From CAZTLI01 sp964614375 (lineage in GTDB: Bacteria; Chloroflexota; Anaerolineae; Aggregatilineales; Phototrophicaceae): DNA of 38,258 nucleotides. The notes beneath the pieces are model-generated. The model saw only the letters and a list, made by a program, of their open reading frames with translations. It did not search any database and had not been told where the DNA came from. The position numbers and the translations under genes are program-made. Location: NCBI GenBank assembly GCA_964614375.1, contig CAZTLI010000001.1, positions 1 through 38,258 on the forward strand, given 5' to 3'. Below, one piece after another: positions 31,101 through 38,258 of the stretch. The stretch's first letter is position 1, and each line of letters begins with the position of its first letter.

Positions 31101-33516
31101 ATGACCAACAGGGGCACAGATCTCGCCCGTGAATACGAACGGATTACGATTGCAACCGCAGCAGACCTCCGCAACATCGCGACCAGTATGCAACTGCTGG
31201 AACTGTCCCGGCTGGCATTACCTGAAATCGAGCGGTTGACAGACGAGGTGGCGCGCGTCGTTCCAGCGGGTAATGTGCCGGGTATCATTCTGAGCGGCTT
31301 AGCACGGCTAGACGGGCGCACTGTCGAACAAACAGAATCGCGACGGCATATTAAGATGCTATTTCAAGGGGTGCGCCAATCACTCGATAAAGCCATTTTT
31401 GGCGCATTTTTCGCTGGCCCTGCGGCAATCCTCTATGGTTATCAACAACTGCTGCGGCTGGCAGGCAAAGAAATCGACGCCGCGTTTGCGGGCGGGGCGT
31501 GGCAATTTTATCTGGAATTTGCCTTGCGCGAGGATAGTGCGCGTCATGCCAATGAAAGCACAGGATTTCATAGCCACTTACAACACAACAACATCGACCT
31601 GAAAGATTATGATGTACTGGCGGCGTGGATGCTGGCAGTAGTCGATTTTGTCCGTCACTATCCAGCAATGCTCATCAATGAATGGCGTGAACGTGTTCTC
31701 CTGCGGATATTAGCAGAGGTCGCCGAAGAATTTAAAGTCAAACATGCCGACACGTATGCAGATTTTTACCGCCTGTGGGAACATCAACGCCCCTACCACT
31801 TACCCCCCAACACCGCCGCGCGCACCTTTCCGGCCTATCGCCGCGCGCTCTTTGATGCCTTCTGGCAACCCCACTATAAAGCGATGAAACGCGAGCCGCG
31901 CGAAGCCTTCGACTCGCGTTATGCCAATCTCGAAAAAACCGCGTTACCAGCTTATCTACAGCAAATGTCGTGCCTGGCCTATCTCAAACCAGGTGCATAT
32001 CGCGAAGCGCGTGAAGCATACGGATTGGAACACACGCTTCTTGCGATCATCAGCAAGGGACGCTATTACCTCATCAATTATGATAAATTGTCCGACCCGA
32101 CAACAGTCCGTCGGATTGCGGGGGCGATTCTATATCATGATTCGCCACATCCACCCGCAACACTCGATGACGTATTGGTTCGGGCACAGCGGGGCAGCCA
32201 CAACCGTTTGCGCCGCCAATTGGATGACGAAACGCAAAAAGACCTTGAGGCGCTCAAACATGCACCCATTATCATCAATTGGGATGCACAGGACTCGCAG
32301 CAGCCACTGGCCTCTATCCGACAGGCAAAGCGCGGAATTGGCGACCATCCGCTAACTATCATGCGTACCGATAGCAGTTTTGTTTTTGACCAGTCGCATA
32401 TTTTCTTTGATGGGGCATGGGGCGCAGCCGTCGCGGAAATCATGACCAACTACGCTGCATCATGGGCATCACATCTCGCCAGCGAACCTGCGGCACGACG
32501 GGGACGTACAGCGCCCTATAGCCCACCCATGCAAACGGCAAAAAAAACGCTCAGGGCGGCATCAAAATCNNNNNNNNNNGAATAGCCATGTAAACCTAAA
32601 GGGTATACTCTCGCTGCGGAAGTCGCTCAAACAGCGCAGCGAGTTGGCGCATATCACGGTCAACGATATATTGATTCTCTACCGCAGTTTACACGGGACT
32701 CGCTATCGACCCGCGCCGCACTTAGCCGATGCGTTGGAAAAGCTGCGTAAAAGCCGTTCGAGCAATGCCCGGCGCGCCTATGAAGCCGCGCAATTGGCAA
32801 TTGCCGAAAGCCAAACAAAAAACCCGGCAATACTCATTCCGATTGATGCCAGCCTGCACGACCCGCGCGAACGGCTATTTCCAACCACCTTTCGCAATCC
32901 ATTAACCGATTTTTGGGCCTATCATCAGCGTGCGTGGGCCGCACTGCACGCTTTAGAAGAACACGAAGATGATGCCAGCCGCAAAACCTTTGAAGCCGCG
33001 CGCCTGAACTACCTGCGGATGATTGCTGGCTTTGGCGAATTGATGGTACGGTATAAGAACATCGCCTTGCGCGGTGAGAGCGTGAGTAGTGCCAGTATTA
33101 AATTTCTAGCAAATTTACCGGGCGCGGTACAAAATCTACTGAATGCTGTTCCAGAACGCTTTGATGTGCTCAATGAAGTCATAAAAGGCGAAGAGGTCTT
33201 TTCCAATATTGGGCGCGTGGCCCGCGGTTCTAGTTTGCGCCGATTTACCACCGCCAAAGATGATAATGCACAAAAATCCTTCAGTTGGGGTGTATTGACG
33301 GATGATAACGGCGTCATGCACCTGAGCTTGCGCGATTTTCGCCCGCATGTGGCGCTCTTGTACGACGCCGGTCATGACGACCTCGCACAAATCATCGCGC
33401 AGGATTATCTGGACGCTTATGTCGGCGGACTTAACCAGTATGTGGCAGAATTAGGACAAATCACGGTCGCCAGTTCACAGGATAAAAAACGCAGGCGACG
33501 TTTTTTCTTTGGCTAA
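31101..33516 (+). CDS. Large protein of unknown function (801 residues after closing an N gap)
   Basis: Start ATG 31101 with GGAG upstream. With the ten Ns at 32570-32579 removed, TC|G joins and the frame runs on (SKSNSHVNLKGILSLRKSLK) to TAA 33514-33516, 801 residues. If the Ns are counted, a false stop and a second short gene appear. No signal peptide, no membrane segment; mostly helical. The first half has YDVLAAWMLAVVDFVRHYP, KRGIGDHPLTIMRTDSS and FVFDQSHIFFDGAWG. The second half has DPRERLFPTTFRNPLTDFWAY. The FFDGAWG region faintly recalls choline/carnitine acyltransferases, but the catalytic His context is missing and I do not call it. The C-terminus is strongly basic (KKRRRRFFF). It is followed after 27 bases by a Ser/Thr kinase gene, so probably an operon; it could be a kinase substrate. 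Confidence 0.7.
32570..32579. other. 10-N scaffold gap of probable true length zero
   Basis: Removing the Ns joins two open frames exactly in phase with no stop (see 31101-33516). Confidence 0.75.
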
Positions 33517-33543
33517 ACGACATTCGGGGTGACGAGGCACATT

Positions 33544-35016
33544 ATGCAGGATTATCTCATAGGCCGCACGATTGACGGTTACTATGTTGACCAATTGCTC
33601 GGGCGCGGTGGTATGGCGCGAGTCTATCGGGGGTATGATACCAACCTCGAACGCTATGTCGCTATCAAAGTCATCGACCCGCATCGCCATGAAGATGTCA
33701 TGACCCGCAATCGCTTCAAGAAGGAGGCGCGCGCTGTCGCACAGTTACGCCATACGCATATCGTCGGGGTTTATCGCTTTGGTGAGGTTGATGGTCTGTA
33801 TTATATGGCGATGGACTTCATCGACGGGGTGGATTTGCGCTGGTTGATTCGCAACTATCGTATCAGAAGTGAATTGATTAGTCTGAAAGATATGCTGCGG
33901 ATTGTGGCACAGATAGCGCGTGCGCTGGATTATGCCCATCAAAATGGCGTCATTCATCGTGATGTCAAACCATCGAATATCATGATTGATAAAACAGGCA
34001 GCGCTGTCCTGACCGACTTTGGGCTGGCACTGGTGACTGAAGAAGGCACACACGGCGACATCTTCGGTTCGCCACAGTATATGGCCCCTGAACAGGTTGT
34101 GAGTTCTGCCAAAGTAGTGCCCCAAAGCGATTTGTACTCATTGGGCGTGATGCTCTATGAAATGCTGGCGGGCGAAACCCCGTTCAACAAAGGCGAAGCG
34201 GCGCAAATCGCCATGGCGCATCTCGCTGATGCGCCAGTCTCGCCACTGGAACATAATCCGACACTACCCAAAGTGCTCGTACCCGTTATCGAAAAAGCGC
34301 TGGCAAAAGCCCCTGAAGACCGTTATCAATCGGGCGCGAAATTGGTAACCGCCTTGCGCGCTGCGCTCAATCAATTGCAGTCGCCCAACAGCCCTAAAAA
34401 CGCGGTATTAAAATTCTCCAGCATTCCGGTGCTGGATAAGGTCACGACCTATCGCCGGGAAAATCCCATGCCGAGTGGCCCACCACCCGTCGCCACGAAG
34501 TCTGCACCCATTAAAGATATACCCCACATTTCCGAAACGCTCGCCACCCAGATGGCGCCGCGTGACGACCTGAATATTTCGCCAATCCGCCCGTCACAAT
34601 CTCGCAAGCGATCAAAGGCACGACGGATACTCATTTTGTTGATTCTAATCGTGGGCATTGGCGGTGGTGGTCTAGTGGCGATGCAGCTTACAGGCGGCGA
34701 CATAAGCGCCCTGCTATCAGGCGATTCAGCAGCATCCCTCACAGCCAATGTGCCGCATACCATTACTGTCGAAGGGCGTGTCGAAGAGATTCGGGGCAAT
34801 CGGTTGATGGTCTATGACGTTGAGGTGATTTTGCAACCCCTCACGGCGGGCGACCCATTACTCGTCGCATTGAACACGGGCGACATTGTACGAATCGAAG
34901 GCAGCTTTGACGATACCGACGCCGAAGCCACACTCACAATCACCCACATCGCGACAGCTTATATCAATGGACGATTATTTGAACCAGCAGAAGCAACCGC
35001 CACCCCAACACCATGA
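33544..35016 (+). CDS. Membrane Ser/Thr protein kinase, PknB-like, without PASTA domains
   Basis: 490 residues from ATG 33544 (GAGG eight bases upstream). Kinase domain 1-275: LLGRGGMARVYRG (18-30), K42, HRDVKPSN (138-145), DFG (158-160), APEQ (181-184). A Pro-rich juxtamembrane linker (282-360) leads to one membrane helix (362-381). An extracellular part of about 110 residues follows, beta-rich (TVEGRVEEIRGNRLMVYDVE; GDIVRIEGSF), like an OB or DUF5666-type domain, with a Thr/Pro tail. It carries no PASTA repeats, but the convergent gene six bases away encodes a secreted PASTA protein. Probably cotranscribed with the 801-residue protein. Confidence 0.9.
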   Translation: MQDYLIGRTIDGYYVDQLLGRGGMARVYRGYDTNLERYVAIKVIDPHRHEDVMTRNRFKKEARAVAQLRHTHIVGVYRFGEVDGLYYMAMDFIDGVDLRWLIRNYRIRSELISLKDMLRIVAQIARALDYAHQNGVIHRDVKPSNIMIDKTGSAVLTDFGLALVTEEGTHGDIFGSPQYMAPEQVVSSAKVVPQSDLYSLGVMLYEMLAGETPFNKGEAAQIAMAHLADAPVSPLEHNPTLPKVLVPVIEKALAKAPEDRYQSGAKLVTALRAALNQLQSPNSPKNAVLKFSSIPVLDKVTTYRRENPMPSGPPPVATKSAPIKDIPHISETLATQMAPRDDLNISPIRPSQSRKRSKARRILILLILIVGIGGGGLVAMQLTGGDISALLSGDSAASLTANVPHTITVEGRVEEIRGNRLMVYDVEVILQPLTAGDPLLVALNTGDIVRIEGSFDDTDAEATLTITHIATAYINGRLFEPAEATATPTP

Positions 35017-35021
35017 TATCG

Positions 35022-36095
35022 CTATCTTGGCACCAGGCAGATAGACCGTCCATCTCCGATCACGGATGGGCAGGTACGCGCGCTGCCACTGATAGACGCC
35101 GTAAACATAAAACCATTTTCCCAGAACGCGCCGCGCCCCAATTCTACACTGGCAATGACATCACAGCGTTCAAGCGGTTCAGATTCCGTTGCGGGCGCAG
35201 AACGATAAAATTGCAAACACTGCCCCGGCGCGAGCAGGCGAACATCGCCAATTACATCATCTTCAAACAAGGCTGTGTCACCCAATACCAGTCCACTACC
35301 CCCCAATTGTATCGCCGCAGCGGGCAGCCAGCGGTCTGCGGATTGATTGATAAGCAGCAGTTCGTTGGCGTCATACGTAAAATAGACGTATTCACTGGTG
35401 TCGATAGGCACTTCACCCGGCGCAAGATACAGTTCACAGCTAGGGCCACCTACCGGACACATCCCCCGCAAAATACCATCCTGAATAATCGCAAATTCTG
35501 TCGCGCCATTGCTCCCCGTCCAGAAGTGGTCGGCGGCGTTCGTGGTACTGCGCCACTCCTGTATAAACTGGCACTCCGGCAGTTGATTCCAACCATCACG
35601 GGGCACCGACCAGATTTGCAAACATTGGCGCGGGCGCAGCGTCCGCTCCCAGCCAACGGCCCATTCGCGCGCGTTGAATGTGGCATTGGGGCGTCCACCA
35701 ACGCTCCGTAACACGACTTGATCGACACTGATCGGGTCATTGGACTGGTTGACAATCGTCAGGTCGTTGTCATCATAGAGGATGAGGATATTAATGTCGC
35801 GCCGGACTTCAACGCTGACTATCGAACCTGGCTCGACAATCGCACCCGCTATTGGCGTCTGGTCACTAATGAAATTGGCGTTGGCGCTGTCGCCAAGTCC
35901 ACCCGAAATTTGTTCGCCAAGCCGCAAACCGACCCGATTGAGCACCGCCGCCGCCTGTGCCACGGTCATGCGACGCACATCCGGCACGGTCACACGGTCT
36001 TCATCCGCGCCCTCATCCTGTCCGATAAGCGGTGACGTGAAAATGAGTAGAAAAATGAGTAGAATGATGAATTGAAGGCCGAATTTTTTCCACAT
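35022..36095 (-). CDS. Secreted single-PASTA protein with duplicated Cys-rich domain
   Basis: 357 residues from ATG 36095, preferred because a signal peptide (MWKKFGLQFIILLIFLLIF) starts there and a TATAAT lies 32 bases upstream; an ATG eight codons earlier is possible. One PASTA domain follows (VTVPDVRRMTVAQAAAVLNR through SIVSVEV, about 35-98). Then come two copies of a domain of about 120 residues. Each has a YD-N-L-NQS start (DNDLTIVNQS / ANELLLINQS), a P-x-QCLQ core (RPRQCLQIW / APGQCLQFY), an FW segment and a Cys pair near the end. PASTA usually binds muropeptides outside the cell. It ends six bases from the Ser/Thr kinase gene. Confidence 0.78.
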   Translation of the reverse strand: MWKKFGLQFIILLIFLLIFTSPLIGQDEGADEDRVTVPDVRRMTVAQAAAVLNRVGLRLGEQISGGLGDSANANFISDQTPIAGAIVEPGSIVSVEVRRDINILILYDDNDLTIVNQSNDPISVDQVVLRSVGGRPNATFNAREWAVGWERTLRPRQCLQIWSVPRDGWNQLPECQFIQEWRSTTNAADHFWTGSNGATEFAIIQDGILRGMCPVGGPSCELYLAPGEVPIDTSEYVYFTYDANELLLINQSADRWLPAAAIQLGGSGLVLGDTALFEDDVIGDVRLLAPGQCLQFYRSAPATESEPLERCDVIASVELGRGAFWENGFMFTASISGSARTCPSVIGDGRSICLVPR

Positions 36096-36126
36096 AGGCG
36101 CTATCAATGAATAGTCCATACCCTGT

Positions 36127-36132
36127 AGATTA
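36127..36132 (-). promoter_or_regulatory. Putative -10 element for the PASTA protein gene
   Basis: TATAAT on the minus strand, eight bases before the first possible ATG; it places the start of transcription near 36120, which favours translation from the second ATG (36095). No clear -35. Confidence 0.35.
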
Positions 36133-36198
36133 TAGCCACAGAATGGCGGGGTACGTATAGAGAGTTACCTAATTAGAGCCTCTAAACCGGAATTATGC

Positions 36199-36227
36199 TT
36201 GACCAAAAAGTAAAAATTGCCTAAAGA
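36199..36227 (+). promoter_or_regulatory. Possible promoter of the sensor kinase gene
   Basis: TTGACC (36199-36204), 17-base spacer, TAAAGA (36222-36227). The -35 is good, the -10 weak. Confidence 0.35.
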
Positions 36228-36338
36228 TTAAGGAATAATCACCAGAAGCGTGGTATGTTACGTATGGATTTGATGCGAATGTCCTCTATTTGCTGCATAA
36301 TAGGTAAACAAACAACAGCAAGGTTCAGGTAAGTCTCT

Positions 36339-38177
36339 ATGGTGGCGAATACCAATAACGGGAATGCCGCAGACCGTCAGGACTGGGTGATATTCGGGCT
36401 GCGCTGGATATTTTTAATCGTCGCGACGATTGCTGTCATTATTGCCCAGCAGCGGACTGTTGCCGGGTTCGAGGATGTCAGCGATCTGGTTTTCGCGGTT
36501 GGCATCGGCGCGGTCATCGCGCTGATATTTTGGCTCACATTGGAAATTGCACGCTTTCGACCCTTTCGACCCTATGTGTTGATCATAGGCGATGTGATTC
36601 TCGCCGGGATATACACCTATATTGCCGGTTCGAATCCGATGTTTGTGGGCGGAATCGCCTCGTTTCTCGTTGTGAGTGGGATGCTGCGGCAAGGCATCTT
36701 CTTAGGCAGCGCCCATACTCTGGCAGTCATTATCGCGACGGTTGTGGCGCTGTTTCTCTCGCCGAATATCATACGCGACCCTTTTTCAGAGTTTATGGGT
36801 ATGTATGGCCCTGTCGGGTTATTCTTGCTGTTACTGGCGCTTACAGCGGCATGGTGGATGAATGGCTATGAACGGGTGAATCGTGCCCGTCAACGCCAGA
36901 TTAAAGCCCTCAGCAAAACGACATCGCAGCAGGTCGATTTGATGCGTGAGCAGCTTTTGGTCGTTTCGGAAATGGCGAATGCCCTCAGCGGCACCATCTC
37001 CTCCGAGAAGATTCTGGATCAAGCCCTGGACGTTGGCCCGCTGGCATTGCGGAAACACGGCAAGAAACAGCGTATGGTCAGCATCATCATGCTCTTCAGA
37101 CCCAACGAAACTCTGTATATTGCCAATTCGCGCGGCTTGAACTTCCACGACGAAAATCGGGATTTGCCGGGTGTAGATGGTGTCGTCGGGGAAGCCTTAT
37201 CGAAAGGGGTCGCCGTCATCGGCAGCAACGCCATAGAAGACCCCGAACTTCAGACCATCCTCGCGTTCCAGCATATTAAATCGACATTGGTCATTCCCTT
37301 GCGTGTACATTTCGACAATTTTGGCGTGCTTATCTTTGGCACAGATGTTGAAAATGGCTTCAACGGCGACCAGCTTGAGTCCCTGAAAACCATTGGTACG
37401 CTGGTGACCGTGGCCTTACAAAATGCTGAATTGTATGGCAACCTGCGCCGTGAAAAAGACCGCATCATCGAACTGGAAGAAGAAGGTCGTAAATCATTGG
37501 TACGTGACCTGCATGATGTGCCGACGCAGACCATTTCAGCCGTTGCCATGCGCCTGCGAATCATCATGCGTTTGCTGGAGCGCAATCCCGAAGAGGTCAT
37601 GGGCGAACTGCTGCAAGCCGAAGAAATGGCGCTGCGCGCTGTGGAAGAATTGCGGCACGTCTTATTCAAGCTGCGTCCCCTATCGCTTGAAGACAGAGGT
37701 CTGTCGGCGGCGGTCAAACAGCTTGCCGATAAAATGCAGAAAACGTTCAATCAAGCGGTGGCGGTGCGCGTTGAACCCGAAACTGAGCGTTACCTCAATT
37801 CGCATCAGCAGGGTATGCTATTTTACCTGATTGAAGAGGCGGTCAATAACGCCCGCAAGTATGCCCAGGCCGAGTTGATTCAGGTCATTGTCGAATATAA
37901 AAATGGCATGGTTATCATTTCTATCTCAGACAATGGCATCGGCTTCGACCAGGAAGTCGCTGCGAAAAACGAACGCGGCAGCTTCGGTATGATCAACATG
38001 CGTGAACGGGCAGAAATGGTTGATGGCACACTGGAAGTCAAGAGTGTGCAGGGGCGCGGCACAACCATTCGTGTCGTTGTGCCCGGCGCCAACCCGGACG
38101 ACGTGAGCGCACCCCGTCGCCCACCACTACCAAATACCAAACTGGCAATGTCGGCGCTTGACCGTATGAATGGCTAG
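36339..38177 (+). CDS. Membrane sensor histidine kinase with GAF and HisKA_3 domains
   Basis: 612 residues. Five or six membrane helices between about 18 and 175 form a sensor or anchor module. A short coiled coil (176-215) leads to a GAF domain (about 215-365), with LPGVDGVVGEALSKGVAVIG and STLVIPLRVHFDNFGVLIFG. HisKA_3 has SLVRDLHDVPTQTISAVAMRL with H392; the usual H-D-x-x-x-Q pattern is kept as HDVPTQ. HATPase_c has IEEAVNNARKYA, SDNGIGFD and GSFGMINMRERA. The C-terminal 35 residues are Pro-rich. Family NarX/DesK-like. No response regulator is seen before the window ends, 81 bases later; it may lie just downstream. Confidence 0.92.
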   Translation: MVANTNNGNAADRQDWVIFGLRWIFLIVATIAVIIAQQRTVAGFEDVSDLVFAVGIGAVIALIFWLTLEIARFRPFRPYVLIIGDVILAGIYTYIAGSNPMFVGGIASFLVVSGMLRQGIFLGSAHTLAVIIATVVALFLSPNIIRDPFSEFMGMYGPVGLFLLLLALTAAWWMNGYERVNRARQRQIKALSKTTSQQVDLMREQLLVVSEMANALSGTISSEKILDQALDVGPLALRKHGKKQRMVSIIMLFRPNETLYIANSRGLNFHDENRDLPGVDGVVGEALSKGVAVIGSNAIEDPELQTILAFQHIKSTLVIPLRVHFDNFGVLIFGTDVENGFNGDQLESLKTIGTLVTVALQNAELYGNLRREKDRIIELEEEGRKSLVRDLHDVPTQTISAVAMRLRIIMRLLERNPEEVMGELLQAEEMALRAVEELRHVLFKLRPLSLEDRGLSAAVKQLADKMQKTFNQAVAVRVEPETERYLNSHQQGMLFYLIEEAVNNARKYAQAELIQVIVEYKNGMVIISISDNGIGFDQEVAAKNERGSFGMINMRERAEMVDGTLEVKSVQGRGTTIRVVVPGANPDDVSAPRRPPLPNTKLAMSALDRMNG

Positions 38178-38258
38178 CACTAAGATTCGCCCCCGATTTG
38201 ATGATTACCAATGTGCGCCGTAAAGCCCCTTGATTTAGCTATGGGGATATAAGGCGCG
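38178..38258. other. End of window, no feature
   Basis: 81 bases. A weak hairpin (agcccc...ggggat, about 38223-38250) could be a terminator, but no T-run follows. Confidence 0.3.

Noticed and set aside
31101..33516. Choline/carnitine acyltransferase assignment from FVFDQSHIFFDGAWG
   Set aside because: The catalytic His motif and the overall domain pattern are not seen.

Overview
The window looks like a piece of a draft or metagenome-derived genome of a free-living bacterium of the Chloroflexota (Anaerolineae-like). This is inferred from gene style: eukaryote-like Ser/Thr kinases, GAF/HisKA_3 sensor kinases, a VWA-FHA protein, CBS/UspA stress proteins, a CoxL-type molybdo-hydroxylase and a bacterial RRM-PHAX protein, at roughly 50-55% GC. 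No rRNA or taxonomic marker proves it. There is no phage, IS element or CRISPR. Three N runs (2474-2483, 19677-19776, 32570-32579) are scaffolding placeholders. Each can be closed from the sequence itself, restoring an intact gene every time.

Layout. 1-688: end of a membrane protein. 734-1039: decayed PH-domain gene. 1200-2553: lipA plus an AhpD-like CxxC protein. 2614-3831: DnaB/RecA-type ATPase, opposite strand. 3832-4425: long leader or small-RNA region with a promoter, a terminator and nested stems. 4426-5595: primary-type sigma factor. 5822-8073: methyltransferase, LysE exporter and phosphoribosyltransferase. 8111-10586: VWA-FHA protein and an orphan ABC ATPase. 10779-15959: stress/redox island (two CBS proteins, DosS-like GAF kinase, NarL-type regulator, UspA, acyl-CoA transferase). 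16034-18866: branched-chain aminotransferase and aspartate kinase, divergent; the kinase is preceded by a complete-looking transcription attenuator with a Thr/Met-rich leader peptide. 18873-19936: two small paralogues. 20063-22090: membrane Ser/Thr kinase built on a histidine-kinase sensor module. 22471-27888: minus-strand cluster with a molybdo-hydroxylase large subunit, its FAD-type partner, a VapBC-like pair and an RRM-PHAX protein. 27963-28953: secreted phosphodiester glycosidase and tRNA-Val. 29156-30904: family-5 solute-binding protein. 31101-36095: 801-residue unknown protein, Ser/Thr kinase and secreted PASTA protein. 36339-38177: membrane GAF histidine kinase.

Strongest points for follow-up. 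(1) The aspartate kinase leader (17195-17450) has a promoter, a 30-codon peptide rich in Thr and Met, an antiterminator that can form only when the ribosome stalls early, and a perfect terminator. (2) The molybdo-hydroxylase (22717-25671) keeps the two-domain ferredoxin-like N-terminus but has replaced all eight cysteines that normally bind two [2Fe-2S] clusters, while the molybdenum domain keeps its catalytic Glu. Its FAD-type partner has also lost the canonical FAD motifs. The usual electron path seems dismantled or rebuilt. (3) An RRM-PHAX protein sits inside that cluster. (4) The DosS-like kinase, NarL regulator, CBS and UspA genes resemble the mycobacterial dormancy regulon in content.
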